Shown: positions 49,064-58,039, counted from the first letter of the stretch. The stretch: 64,000 nucleotides of DNA from Chloroflexota bacterium (GCA_020849725.1 JADLAZ010000160.1:62001-126000), one strand, 5' to 3'. Program-made: numbers and translations. Notes: generated by a model from the letters alone, not told the origin.

Positions 49064-50281
49064 GTGGCAAAGATCACCCGTGTGCGCTGCATCCGGACCC
49101 GCGTGGCTGGAACCTGGGTCATCGTCAAGATCGAGACGGACCAACCAGGGCTGTACGGCATCGGCTCAGCGCACGACTACAACGCAACGGATGCGGTCGT
49201 GGCGGCCGTCGAACAGTGGATGGCGCCGCGGTTGATCGGGCGCGATGCCAGCCGCATCGAAGACATCTGGCAATCGACCTTCACCGCCGGCTACTGGCGC
49301 AGCGGGCCGACGCTGAACGCCGCGCTCGGCGGCATCGACATCGCGCTGTGGGATATCAAGGGCAAGGAGGCCGGGCTGCCGGTCTACGAGTTACTCGGCG
49401 GCAAGTGCCGGGCGGCGGTGCCCTGCTACGCCCACGCTAGCGGTCAGACGCTGGAAGCGCTGGAGGAGGACGTCCGCCGCTACCTGGAGGAGGGCTGGCC
49501 GGTCGTGCGCTGCCAGTTGGGCGAGTACGGCGGCGGCGGCTTCATCCCGGCTGAGCAGGCGGTGCGCCCGCGCGACGCCTGGCCGCAGGCCAAGGTGTTC
49601 GACGACGAACTCTACGTCGACACCGTCGTCGGCATGTTCGATCACCTGCGCGAGCAGTTGGGCATGGGGCCGAATCTGACCCACGACGTCCATGAGCACC
49701 TGCGCCCACACCTGGCGGTGCAACTGGCCAAGCTGCTGGAGCCGCACCGGCTCTTCTTCCTCGAGGACGCGCTGCCGCCGGAGCAGGTCGCTTACTATCG
49801 TCACATCCGCCAGCAGTGCACGACGCCACAGGCGATGGGCGAGTTGTTCGTCAACGTCCACGAGTGGCTGCCGCTGGTGTCGGAGCGGCTGATCGACTAT
49901 ATCCGCTGCCGGGTGTCAAAGGTCGGCGGCATCACGCCGGCGCAGAAGATCGCCCACCTGTGCGAATGGTACGGGGTCAACACCGCCTGGCAAGAGGGCG
50001 GCAACACCGACCCGGTCAACCTGACCGCCTCGATGCACCTGGACCTGGCCAGTTGGAACTTCGGCATTCAGGAGGAGAACTGGTTCAGCGAGGCCGAACT
50101 GGAGGCGTTCCCCGGCCATCCGGTACTGGAGCGCGGCTACCTCTACCCGAACGACCGGCCGGGCCTGGGCATCGACATCGACGAGGCCAAGGCGGCGGCG
50201 CTGGTCGATCCGGAGCGGATGCGCCGGCCACGCTACGTCGCCGAGGACCGCCGCGCCGACGGCACGGTCGTCCGGCCGTAG
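49064..50281 (+). CDS. enolase-superfamily dehydratase (ManD/RspA-like)
   Basis: A 405-residue enzyme of the mannonate-dehydratase subgroup. Elements: TAGYWRSGPTLNAALGGIDIALWDIKGK, LTHDVHEHL (Asp-His), FFLEDALPPEQ (Glu), MGELFVNVHEW (Glu), IDYIRCRVSKVGGITPAQKI and NFGIQEENW, ending with PGLGIDIDEAKAA. ManD-like enzymes dehydrate D-mannonate or D-gluconate to 2-keto-3-deoxygluconate; many members have low or no known activity. The GTG at 49064 follows CAGGAGAG. It is 250 bp after the permease, so probably the same regulon; substrate imported may be a hexuronide or acid sugar (inference). Confidence 0.88.
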   Translation: MAKITRVRCIRTRVAGTWVIVKIETDQPGLYGIGSAHDYNATDAVVAAVEQWMAPRLIGRDASRIEDIWQSTFTAGYWRSGPTLNAALGGIDIALWDIKGKEAGLPVYELLGGKCRAAVPCYAHASGQTLEALEEDVRRYLEEGWPVVRCQLGEYGGGGFIPAEQAVRPRDAWPQAKVFDDELYVDTVVGMFDHLREQLGMGPNLTHDVHEHLRPHLAVQLAKLLEPHRLFFLEDALPPEQVAYYRHIRQQCTTPQAMGELFVNVHEWLPLVSERLIDYIRCRVSKVGGITPAQKIAHLCEWYGVNTAWQEGGNTDPVNLTASMHLDLASWNFGIQEENWFSEAELEAFPGHPVLERGYLYPNDRPGLGIDIDEAKAAALVDPERMRRPRYVAEDRRADGTVVRP

Positions 50282-50366
50282 CCGGCCGCCTGTCCACGGG
50301 GTCCACCCCTCGGCCACGCCCAGGGGCAGTTCACAATCTGGTGCGGCAGGCGCCCGCGTGGGTAGG

Positions 50367-52202
50367 TCAGCGCGCCGCAGTTAGAACGCCGACCACCTGC
50401 TCGCGCAGCGGTGTTCGGTCGGCGAGAGGCGCCAGCGCCTCGACCAATCCGCCCAAATCAGGAACCAGCGCCAGGCCGATGGTCTCACGCGTGAGCGCGA
50501 CCGCGAGCAGCAGCGCTACCAGACTGAGTGCGGCCACAGCGCGCCACCCCGGCCGCGGCACGACCGACGTGCCGACCCGGTGGTTCTCCCGCCAATGCTG
50601 CCGCAGCACGATCAGAACCGCGCCGAAATAGAGCGCTGCATCCACCAGACACAGTGTGACGTAGCCACGCGCCGGCCCGGGGTCGGGGATGAGCAGAACA
50701 GCCGCTGCCGACACGCCCGCGATCGCCAGCGACGGACTGAGCGCGACGAGCGGGTAGGGCTGCCGGCCGCGCACGCCCTTCTGCGTCACCTTGAAGGTCG
50801 ACTCGCGACCGGTGATGGCGGCCAGGCAGGCCTGGAGGACGCCCCAGGCAACCCAGGGCCACCGGGTGATCTGGTAGACGCCCGCCTCCCAACTCACCAG
50901 CGGCACCGATACCGGTCGCAGCACCTTCAGGCGCCGCAACCACCAGAGGATCATCACCAGCACGGCGCCCGGCGTGCCGAACATGACCACGAAGATCGGT
51001 AGCGAGACGCTGACCCAGGGCACGCCCGTGACCAACGCCAGCGCCGGCAGCACACTGCCGACAAGTAGGAGCAGCGCATGAAGCGGATACCAGACGGCGA
51101 GCAACCCGTAGTGCAGCCGCTCTCGGCTCGTGAGCGGCCCCCACGATGCGCGCATGTGCTTCAGCAGCACCGCCGTCATGCTCCGGCTCCACTGGAACTC
51201 CTGGGTCATGCAGTCGGCAAACGTCGCTGGGCCATCGCCGAGGGCCTGAGCATCGAGAGCGAACACGCCCTGCCAGCCTCCCGCGCTCAGCCGCAGCGTC
51301 GTCGTGTAGTCCTCGGCCAGCTCGGGGCCAAGCCCGCCAACCTGCCGCAGCGCGCAGGTGCGGACGGCGTAGTGAGAACCGACGCATATCGGCGCGTACC
51401 CCTGGTTGTGGCCGGCCTGGAGCGGGCCATGGAGGGTGGCGTCGGCGTGCAACCGCCCGCGTGCCGCCCACGACTCGTGCTGGTTGGCGCCGCAGATACT
51501 CGGCGCCGCGACATAGCCGACGCGGGGGTCGCTGAACGGGCGCATCATCTCGCGCAGGTAGCCCGGCGCCGGCACATGGTCGGCATCAAGCTGGACAACG
51601 ACATCGTAGCGCTCATAGCCCCAGTGATCGTAGAAGTAGGCCAGATTGCCTTCCTTGCAGCGCGTGCGCCGCGGCCACGTCGGCCGGTGGTAGTCGGCCA
51701 CTCCCTGGCGGGTGCAGACTTTCACCCCGAAGGCCCAGCACCAGGCACGGGTCTCTTTGTCTGGCGCTTCGTCGGCCAGCCAAATATCGTAGCGGGTGGG
51801 ATACTCCTGGCGCAGCATGCCGATCAGGGTCGCCCGAACGACCGGCCATGGCTCCGACGGCGCCTTGGTGACGATCATCGCCACCCGCAAGCTGGCCGGC
51901 GCCGGCAACTTCCGGGGTCGGCGCATGCGACCGGTGAAGATGAGGAACCAGGCCGGCACGACGGTGAGCCAGACGAGGATCGCACTGTTCACGACCATGC
52001 CGGTCACGGTCACCCAGTGCTCCGGCCGCAGCCACCAGGCCCAGAAGTGGACCTCCGCCGCCACCCAGGCCGCCACCAGCAGCCAATACACGCCCGCCTG
52101 CCGGCGGGACAACAGCGGCTCCAGATACGACGCCGGCGCCACCACCTGGAGCGTCGGTCGGGCGGGCGACTGACGATCGATTGGGTTCCGCGCGGCAGTC
52201 AT
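50367..52202 (-). CDS. processive GT2 glycosyltransferase (cellulose-synthase-like)
   Basis: A 611-residue membrane enzyme. Two helices (about 37-95) precede the GT-A domain: VQLDADHVP gives the DxD metal site, ELAEDYTTT the general-base TED-like site, and QEFQWSRS the product-binding QxxRW-like site. Four or more C-terminal helices follow. This is the layout of BcsA and of glucan or mannan synthases. No PilZ domain is seen, so no direct c-di-GMP control. No BcsB partner lies beside it. The start at 52202 has a weak ribosome site. A 25-bp palindrome about 100 bp upstream could be its operator. Confidence 0.87.
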   Translation of the reverse strand: MTAARNPIDRQSPARPTLQVVAPASYLEPLLSRRQAGVYWLLVAAWVAAEVHFWAWWLRPEHWVTVTGMVVNSAILVWLTVVPAWFLIFTGRMRRPRKLPAPASLRVAMIVTKAPSEPWPVVRATLIGMLRQEYPTRYDIWLADEAPDKETRAWCWAFGVKVCTRQGVADYHRPTWPRRTRCKEGNLAYFYDHWGYERYDVVVQLDADHVPAPGYLREMMRPFSDPRVGYVAAPSICGANQHESWAARGRLHADATLHGPLQAGHNQGYAPICVGSHYAVRTCALRQVGGLGPELAEDYTTTLRLSAGGWQGVFALDAQALGDGPATFADCMTQEFQWSRSMTAVLLKHMRASWGPLTSRERLHYGLLAVWYPLHALLLLVGSVLPALALVTGVPWVSVSLPIFVVMFGTPGAVLVMILWWLRRLKVLRPVSVPLVSWEAGVYQITRWPWVAWGVLQACLAAITGRESTFKVTQKGVRGRQPYPLVALSPSLAIAGVSAAAVLLIPDPGPARGYVTLCLVDAALYFGAVLIVLRQHWRENHRVGTSVVPRPGWRAVAALSLVALLLAVALTRETIGLALVPDLGGLVEALAPLADRTPLREQVVGVLTAAR

Positions 52203-52298
52203 CGGCTCGCTTGGGTACGCATCGAGACCATCTCACCCCGCGGCAGCAACCGACCGGATGGAATCGGTCCTTCGCGCCCAGGCCGACCGGGCCAACCT

Positions 52299-52323
52299 GC
52301 ATGACCATGCAGCATGGTCATGC
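52299..52323. promoter_or_regulatory. 25-bp operator-like palindrome upstream of the GT2 gene
   Basis: GCATGACCATGC (52299-52310) and GCATGGTCATGC (52312-52323) are exact complements separated by one A. It lies between the GT2 start (52202) and the convergent end of the amidohydrolase (52456). A dimeric repressor or activator site is the simplest reading; a hairpin terminator for the amidohydrolase is also possible. Confidence 0.55.
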
Positions 52324-52455
52324 GGTGGTTGATCTATCGTCGCGGCGCTGGCTGTCGCTGAGGCGTGCCACACAGGACTATGCGGCCAAAACACACGGCA
52401 GGGGCCGGGGAAATGATGCGCGATGCACGGGCTCACGCATCGCTTCCCCATCACC

Positions 52456-53307
52456 CTACACCGTGCCGTGGCGGGCCAGCAGCGCTGCCAGGCTGTCGCC
52501 GAGGATGCGGGCCATGTCGGCCGGTGGGATAAGGTCGGTGGCGAGGCGCACTGCTTCCAGCGACTGCTGGTACGTCAGCGCTCGACGGAGCACCGGATAG
52601 TCGGACCCCCAGTGGAGACGCTCCGGTCCGAAGGCATTGTAGAGCGCCTGCACAACCGGCCGACACTCGGGGAACGGGAAAGCATAGGGCACCGGCGCGA
52701 TGTAGTGGAAGCCCGACAGCTTGACGTGGATGTTGGGCAGCGCCGCCGACGCCAACGTCTCGCGCAGCGCCGGCCCGTCCGGCCCCTCGGCCGCGCGCGC
52801 GCCGCCCATGTGGTGGCACAGGAAAGGGATGGTGGGAAAGCGGCGCGCCAGGTCGCGCAGCATCGGCTGGAGGCGGGCCGGCAGCGCCAAGCTAGCGATC
52901 TGGTTCCGGTCGGCAGCGGCACGCAGGAAGGCGAGGCCATCGTCGGACGTGTACCAGCCACCATCGTCGTCGGCGCGGATGTAGTGGGTAAAGCCGCGCA
53001 GGTGATAGCGCGCGACCGCCTCAGCCAGCCGCCCGGCCGCGCCCGGCGCCTGATAGGTCGATGTCCATTGGCAGTCGACATCGGCGAATTGGTGCAGCCG
53101 CTCGGGGAAGCGTTGCCGGCAACCAGCGACGTAATCGTTGTTCTCGGGATTGTGGTCGATGCGGGCGCAGACGACGACTGCCTGGTCAACGCCGTTCTGG
53201 TCCATCTCAAACAGGAGTTGTTCGACCGTGCCCCGGCTGGTCGGGTCGGGCACCGACGGCTGGTAGGGCCAGTAGCGCCAGGCGTGGCAGTGCGAGTCGA
53301 CGATCAC
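52456..53307 (-). CDS. amidohydrolase-2 family protein (lactonase/dicarboxylate lactonase-like)
   Basis: A 283-residue TIM-barrel hydrolase: VDSHCHAW at the start (metal HxH), PFLCHHMGG in the middle and HWGSDYPVL near the end (metal Asp). Relatives include 2-pyrone-4,6-dicarboxylate and L-fucono- or L-rhamnono-lactonases. In view of the acid-sugar genes, a sugar lactonase is plausible but not proven. The GTG at 53307 follows AAAGGAG at 6 nt. The leader contains seven copies of a heptamer. Confidence 0.85.
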   Translation of the reverse strand: MIVDSHCHAWRYWPYQPSVPDPTSRGTVEQLLFEMDQNGVDQAVVVCARIDHNPENNDYVAGCRQRFPERLHQFADVDCQWTSTYQAPGAAGRLAEAVARYHLRGFTHYIRADDDGGWYTSDDGLAFLRAAADRNQIASLALPARLQPMLRDLARRFPTIPFLCHHMGGARAAEGPDGPALRETLASAALPNIHVKLSGFHYIAPVPYAFPFPECRPVVQALYNAFGPERLHWGSDYPVLRRALTYQQSLEAVRLATDLIPPADMARILGDSLAALLARHGTV

Positions 53308-53320
53308 GGCGGTCTCCTTT

Positions 53321-53369
53321 CACGGCTCACGGCTCACGGCTCACGGCTCACGGCTCACGGCTCACGGCT
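53321..53369. repeat. seven tandem copies of CACGGCT
   Basis: An exact 7-bp unit repeated seven times, without any mismatch, between a TATACT -10 box (complement of 53378-53383) and the ribosome site of the amidohydrolase gene. Perfect short repeats in a leader can change copy number by slippage and so tune expression. Confidence 0.85.
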
Positions 53370-53377
53370 CGGCCGCC

Positions 53378-53383
53378 AGTATA
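53378..53383 (-). promoter_or_regulatory. -10 box of the amidohydrolase gene
   Basis: TATACT on the minus strand, just upstream of the heptamer array. No good -35 was found; expected transcript start is about 53371, so the array is in the leader RNA. Confidence 0.45.
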
Positions 53384-53515
53384 GCCGGTGGTGGTTCTGA
53401 CCAGGACGGAACCTTTCACCGGCCACTACCGTCAAGCCACTGACTGCCCTGGCCGATGACCGAAGCAACGGGCGCCGGATCGTCGCCGGCCCCGCCGGGT
53501 CGAAAGGAGCTTCCC

Positions 53516-54790
53516 ATGCGCGCCCGCCACTCACCCCTGGCGCTGCTCCTGCTCGCGCTCACCGTGCTGCTTGCCGCCTGCGGCGGGGCGCCGGCCGCCC
53601 CACCGTCGGCGGCCAACAACCAGGCCGACGCGCCTCGGCCGGCGGAGGCGGCCCGCTCGGCACCGGCGGCCGGTGGTGTGACTGGCGGCGCGGCCGTCGC
53701 CAAGCCAGGGGCGCCCGCGCCCGCACCGACCGCAGCCCCGGCCGCCGCCACCGCCGGCCGGGTCGCTGGCGCCGCCGGCCAACTACCGGCGCTCGAGCAG
53801 AAGATCATCCGCACCGGCAAGATGGAGATGATCGTCGCGGGCATCCCGACCGCGATCGACCGCATCACTGTGCTGGTCGCCGGCGCGGGTGGCTTCGTCC
53901 AGCAGATGGCGACGCGCGAGGCGACGGCCGAGATGCTGCTGCGCGTGCCGGTCGATCAGTATGATGCCGTCTTCCGCGAGCTGCGATCGATGGCCGTCCA
54001 GGGCACGCGTGTCATCGAGAGCAGTGAGGCCCAGGATGTCACCGAGCAGTTCGCCGATACCGAGGCACGCATCACCAACCTGAAGGCGACCGAGGCGCAA
54101 CTCCTAAAGCTGCTGGCGAAGGCAGAGAAAATGGAGGACATCCTCGTCGTCCAGCGCGAGATCACCGGTGTGCGCGAGCAGATCGAGCGCCTGCAGGGTC
54201 AGTTGAACGTGCTGAGCCGGCGCGCGGCGTTCTCGACGATTGCCGTCACGCTGCGCCCGCAGGAGGAGGCACGCCCGCCAGCCGCGCCGCCGCTGATGGC
54301 ACCGCTGCCGAGCGCGGCTAGCATCGCCGTGCGGCCGACCTTCACCTGGGGCGCCAGCCCCGGTGCGACCGCCTATGAGCTGCAGGTGGCGACCGAGATC
54401 GACACGACCTTCACCACACCCCTGCTGCCACCCGAGCGCCTCACCGCCACCAGCTTCGAGTGGCCCGCCGGCGCCGACGACCTGCGCCAGGGCGCTGCCT
54501 ACCGCTGGCGCGTGCGCGCCGTCAACGCCGCTGGCGAGGGCGACTGGGCCGGCGCGCGCCTGTTCACGACCGTGCCGGCCTGGACGCCGCTGCGCACCGT
54601 TACCGAGTCGTGGGCCGCATCGCTCGTCTTCCTGCAGCGATTCGTCGACGGCGCGCTGCGGGTGGTTATCTTCTTCTGGTGGCTGATCGTGCTAGCGGTG
54701 CTGGCGGTCGTGCTGCTGCGCCGGTTCGGCCGGCCGCTGGGTCGCCGTCCCAACCCGCCCGCGCCGCCGCCCGTCCCACCGGCCGGGTGA
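53516..54790 (+). CDS. DUF4349-type lipoprotein with C-terminal membrane helix
   Basis: A 424-residue protein. Lipobox LLAAC (Cys about 22) follows the signal sequence; an Ala/Pro linker leads to the DUF4349 domain (about 98-265): KIIRTGKMEMIV, VLVAGAGGFVQQM, LRVPVDQYDAVFRELRSM and VIESSEAQDVTEQFADTEARI, then a heptad helix (LKATEAQLLKLLAKAEKMEDILVVQREI in pieces). A fibronectin-III-like region (FTWGASPGATAYELQVA) and a single C-terminal helix follow. So it may span the membrane at both ends. Role is unknown. AAAGGAG precedes the ATG. Confidence 0.82.
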   Translation: MRARHSPLALLLLALTVLLAACGGAPAAPPSAANNQADAPRPAEAARSAPAAGGVTGGAAVAKPGAPAPAPTAAPAAATAGRVAGAAGQLPALEQKIIRTGKMEMIVAGIPTAIDRITVLVAGAGGFVQQMATREATAEMLLRVPVDQYDAVFRELRSMAVQGTRVIESSEAQDVTEQFADTEARITNLKATEAQLLKLLAKAEKMEDILVVQREITGVREQIERLQGQLNVLSRRAAFSTIAVTLRPQEEARPPAAPPLMAPLPSAASIAVRPTFTWGASPGATAYELQVATEIDTTFTTPLLPPERLTATSFEWPAGADDLRQGAAYRWRVRAVNAAGEGDWAGARLFTTVPAWTPLRTVTESWAASLVFLQRFVDGALRVVIFFWWLIVLAVLAVVLLRRFGRPLGRRPNPPAPPPVPPAG

Positions 54791-54999
54791 ACTGGCTTCC
54801 CGGCCGGCCCGCGCCCATGGCGGTGCGGGCCGGCTCGGGCATCGGGCCACATCGCGTAGAATGCTCCCGCTACCCTCAGTCGGTGCGCCAGCCAGATCGA
54901 CGCACCAAACGGCCCACCGAGCGCGCGCGTATCATGATCGGGTGATCACTGGCGTCAGTTCGGACGCCACTCACGCGAGCGACGTCACCCAGCGATCGA

Positions 55000-55848
55000 A
55001 TGAGCATTGTGCCTGGCACATCACGACCGGCCACCGCGCCGCGCCCACCGCGCCACGTTCTGGGTCGCCGCCTCCTGCTGACGCTGGTGGTGGCCGGGCT
55101 GTGCGCCTGTGGCGGTCCCGCGCCCCGCGAGACGTTTCAGCCGGTTGACTCGGCCGTTGACCCCTACGCCGCCGTGCGCGCCCAATCCGATGAGTTCTAC
55201 CGGCAGGGACTGGACTTCTACAGCAAGGGCGAGTTGCGCAAGGCGCTGGATAGCTTCCAGCGCGCCAAGCTGTACGATCCCAGTCCCCGGCCCGAGATCG
55301 ACGACATGATCCGGCGCACGCAGGAGGCGCTGGCCAGCGGGCGTGCCTCGCCCGTCCCGGCAGCCGGCGCCACGACGACGCCGGTCCCGCTCGTCGGCCG
55401 GTCGTTCATCTCGCGCGCCTACAACTACACCGTCCTCTATCCTGACGGCTGGCGGGCCGAGGGTGCTTCCGGGCGCGTCGGCTCAACGCTGCTCGACCTG
55501 TTCGTGAATGACGGCGGCTCGGCAACGGCCATGATCTATAGCTTCCCGCCGCCGGATGGGGCCAGCCAGGATGCGCTGGTGCGTCAGAGCCTGGCGCTGC
55601 GCCAGAAGATGGGCACGCCCTACAAGCGCCTCAGCGTGCGCTCCGTCGATGATGCCCAGGCGGTCGTCGTCACCTTCACCGAGCAGCGGCCGGATGGCGT
55701 CTGGCTGACCGTGCGCCAGGCCGTCTTCCAGCGCGGTGGCGCCTGTTGGGTCGTCGCCGTCGCCGCGCCAACCACCGATGCCGGACGCTACAGCGGTGTA
55801 CTCGATCAGTTGCTGGACGGCTTCCGGGTCAGCGGCGGGCGTGCCTGA
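55000..55848 (+). CDS. putative lipoprotein with a TPR-like segment
   Basis: A 282-residue exported protein. A basic N-terminus and hydrophobic stretch lead to lipobox-like AGLCAC (Cys about 35-37). Residues about 62-80 (SDEFYRQGLDFYSKGELRKALDSFQRAK) look like one TPR motif. The C-terminal domain (about 125-280) has the PsbP/Mog1-like pattern YNYTVLYPDGWRAEG, then SIDD-type segments and a closing QLLDGFRVS, a fold seen in lipoproteins of unknown job. Nothing nearby reveals its partner. Confidence 0.72.
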   Translation: MSIVPGTSRPATAPRPPRHVLGRRLLLTLVVAGLCACGGPAPRETFQPVDSAVDPYAAVRAQSDEFYRQGLDFYSKGELRKALDSFQRAKLYDPSPRPEIDDMIRRTQEALASGRASPVPAAGATTTPVPLVGRSFISRAYNYTVLYPDGWRAEGASGRVGSTLLDLFVNDGGSATAMIYSFPPPDGASQDALVRQSLALRQKMGTPYKRLSVRSVDDAQAVVVTFTEQRPDGVWLTVRQAVFQRGGACWVVAVAAPTTDAGRYSGVLDQLLDGFRVSGGRA

Positions 55849-55853
55849 GCGCG

Positions 55854-56090
55854 CTACGGTTCGGCTGGCTCGTCACCGGTCGGCGGGCGGTCACCGGCCG
55901 CATCCGCTCCCTGCTCGGCCAGCCGCAACTCCTCGACGTAGCGCAGTGCCTGGATGCGCACCATCTGATCGGCGACGACGCGGTTGATCAGCGCCCGGCG
56001 CTCCTCATCCGCCAGCGGCTGGCGCAGCGCAGCGACCAGCTCCGGCGGCAAAATCTTGAGACCTGCCTGACGGTCGGGCGGAATGCCCAT
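55854..56090 (-). CDS. small hypothetical protein
   Basis: A 78-residue charged protein beginning MGIPPDRQAGLKILPPELVAALRQPLADEERRAL (in parts), helical, with an acidic Pro-rich tail. No family is recognised. The ATG at 56090 has GGAGG at 6 nt, better than the one at 56096, which abuts the ribosome site. It lies 46 bp after the next gene upstream (56136-56543), so a shared transcript with the eCIS-like protein is possible. Confidence 0.55.
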   Translation of the reverse strand: MGIPPDRQAGLKILPPELVAALRQPLADEERRALINRVVADQMVRIQALRYVEELRLAEQGADAAGDRPPTGDEPAEP

Positions 56091-56135
56091 GCGCATCCTC
56101 CTGCACGGCCACGGCGGCACTGCTGGAGTGTATCA

Positions 56136-56543
56136 TCAGCCCCCATCCTGCGGATTGCTCGCCTCGTCCTCAAGGGCGTTGAGGCGCTCCTCCAGCGCGA
56201 CGAAGTTCGGGTGGCTGAGGGCCGGGTAAGCGTGATTGGTGACCGCGCCGGTACGCCCATCGAGGCGCCAGCGATAGGTGAGATCGGCCGCATCGTGCAG
56301 GTCCGACGGCGCGGCCAGGTCAGCGGCCGTCAGCAGGCCGGCAGCGCGGATCGCCGCTTTCGCCTGCGCCACCTGCGCCGCCGTGAGGGTGCAGACCGTC
56401 CACCACTCCCGGCCGTCGAAGGCGGCCACCCGGCCGTCGTCGGTCCAGACGCGGCGCGTCTGCCGCCCGCCGGTCGGGTCGACGTACTCGCGCGTCAGGT
56501 AGGCGCGCTCATCACGCGGCGCGGCGCTCACTCGACCGTCCAT
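56136..56543 (-). CDS. hypothetical protein overlapping the metalloprotease gene
   Basis: A 135-residue protein starting MDGRVSAAPRDERAYL. It has a YVDPTGGRQTRRVWTDDGRVAAFDGREWW segment in a beta-rich first half and a helical second half. No family is recognised. The start overlaps the last 16 bp of the metalloprotease gene upstream, so the two are very likely translated together. It might be an immunity or accessory protein for it; that is speculation from position. Confidence 0.6.
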   Translation of the reverse strand: MDGRVSAAPRDERAYLTREYVDPTGGRQTRRVWTDDGRVAAFDGREWWTVCTLTAAQVAQAKAAIRAAGLLTAADLAAPSDLHDAADLTYRWRLDGRTGAVTNHAYPALSHPNFVALEERLNALEDEASNPQDGG

Positions 56544-58039
56544 TTCTTGGCGGTCATGTCATTGAGCGCCTGCAGGAAGTAGACGTAGTGGCCGCGCTTG
56601 ACGGTAGCGCCCTTCGACATCAGGCTGCCAGAGTTGTCAACCAGCATCTCGTCGGCGGCCTCGGCCCCCATCAGTGCTTTGACGTCGCCATAGTGCGCCG
56701 GCTCGTCGCCAGCGAACTGGCCCTCGCCACCCTTCTTCTCCTCGACGTACTCATCGTCCAGGCCGAACATGTGACCGGCCTCGTGGGCGGCGGTGTTGAA
56801 CTGGACGGTCGTCGTGCCACCCATGTTCGAGATGAGGATGTCGACGCGGCGGAACTTCGGGTCAGTGCCGGCGTTCGTCTCGCCTTTGGAGACGACCTTC
56901 TGATTGGCCGTCGTCTGCCCGGCCTCGGCGTTGAACTTCGTCTGCACGGCCGCGGCGCGGTCCTTGCCAAGCTTGTCGTTGAGGCCGGCCGCGCCGCTGC
57001 TGGTGGTGCGGCCGACGAAGAACATCTCCCACTTGGCAGCGCCATCCGGGCCAAGCGTGATCTTCTTGGCCTTGACGATATCGGCGATGGCCTTGATCTG
57101 CCCCTCCATCTCCGGCGTCAGCGCGGCGCTGTTGTTGGCGAACGACTTGACCTGGCGCACCAGCTTCTTCTCGCGGTGCTCTAGCGCCTCCGTCTCCTTA
57201 GCATCACGGATCTCCAGCGTCGAGGTGTCGCCCTGGACGAAGCTGCGGAAGCGCGGCGCCTTCTTGTCGGCCGGGCCGACCGTCGGCACCTTCTGCGCCG
57301 TCATCTTATTGTGGGCCTGGGCCGCGTCCGGCACGATCTTGACCACGATCTTCACCTTCGCCCGGTGATGGTCGAAGGTCGGTTCCTTCAGGTCCATCAT
57401 GTGCTTCTCCGACCAGCCCGACTGGACGGAGCTGGCGAAGTCGGTGGCGAAGGCGGCCTTCTCAGCTGCCGTCCAGGCGAAGTCGGCACGCTGCTCGGGC
57501 GTGAAGCGGTGGGCAGCGAATGGCTCCTGGCGCATCATCGCCCGCGTGAAGTCCTTGAAGGTGATGTGGACCTTGAGCGTGATCGTCAGCACGCCCTCGG
57601 CCGGCGTTGGGCCGACCGGCAGGTAATCGGCATCGAAGCGCGGGCCGAGGTGGGTGAACTTCGGGACGGCAAAGGTGCGCGCCGGGTCGCGCGCCGGTGC
57701 GGGCGGAGCCAATGGCGTCCCAAGCGCGGGCGCGGGCGCCGGATCACGGGTCACGATCGGCGACTCGGCCGCCGGTCCGGCGCTCTGCCGGCGACCGGTG
57801 CTGGCCGGCAACAGCCGCTGCATGGCCTGATTGCCGAGCGACCGGCGCTGCTCGATCACCAACTCGGCCGGCGGCGCGCCTGCCCGCAGCGAGCGCTGCA
57901 TCGCCTGGTTGGTCAGACTCGCCGCCGGCTCGACGGTCGGTTCAGCCAACTCGACCGGCGCGACACCCGCCCCTCCCAGCACTGGGGCGGCCGGCGCCGG
58001 TCGCCGGCGAACAGGAGCCGGCCGTCTCTGCCTGGCCAT
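56528..58039 (-). CDS. eCIS-cargo-like protein with OmpA-like and zinc metalloprotease motifs
   Basis: A 503-residue protein. Near the N-terminus are two copies of the motif S-L-x-N-Q-A-M-Q-R-x-L (41-51 and 67-77), a signature seen in toxins and accessory proteins loaded in extracellular contractile injection systems. Pro/Ala-rich linkers follow. A region at about 290-400 looks OmpA-like (ALTPEMEGQIKAIADIV, GLNDKLGKDRAAAVQTKF, FRRVDI). HEAGHMFGLDDEY (419-431) is a zincin HExxH motif with His419, Glu420 and His423. No signal peptide. The ATG at 58039 follows AGGA at 5 nt. No injection-system genes are in the window. Confidence 0.72.
   Translation of the reverse strand: MARQRRPAPVRRRPAPAAPVLGGAGVAPVELAEPTVEPAASLTNQAMQRSLRAGAPPAELVIEQRRSLGNQAMQRLLPASTGRRQSAGPAAESPIVTRDPAPAPALGTPLAPPAPARDPARTFAVPKFTHLGPRFDADYLPVGPTPAEGVLTITLKVHITFKDFTRAMMRQEPFAAHRFTPEQRADFAWTAAEKAAFATDFASSVQSGWSEKHMMDLKEPTFDHHRAKVKIVVKIVPDAAQAHNKMTAQKVPTVGPADKKAPRFRSFVQGDTSTLEIRDAKETEALEHREKKLVRQVKSFANNSAALTPEMEGQIKAIADIVKAKKITLGPDGAAKWEMFFVGRTTSSGAAGLNDKLGKDRAAAVQTKFNAEAGQTTANQKVVSKGETNAGTDPKFRRVDILISNMGGTTTVQFNTAAHEAGHMFGLDDEYVEEKKGGEGQFAGDEPAHYGDVKALMGAEAADEMLVDNSGSLMSKGATVKRGHYVYFLQALNDMTAKKWTVE

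Noticed and set aside
53321..53369. Heptamer array considered as a CRISPR fragment
   Set aside because: Unit is only 7 bp with no spacers; it is a simple tandem repeat.
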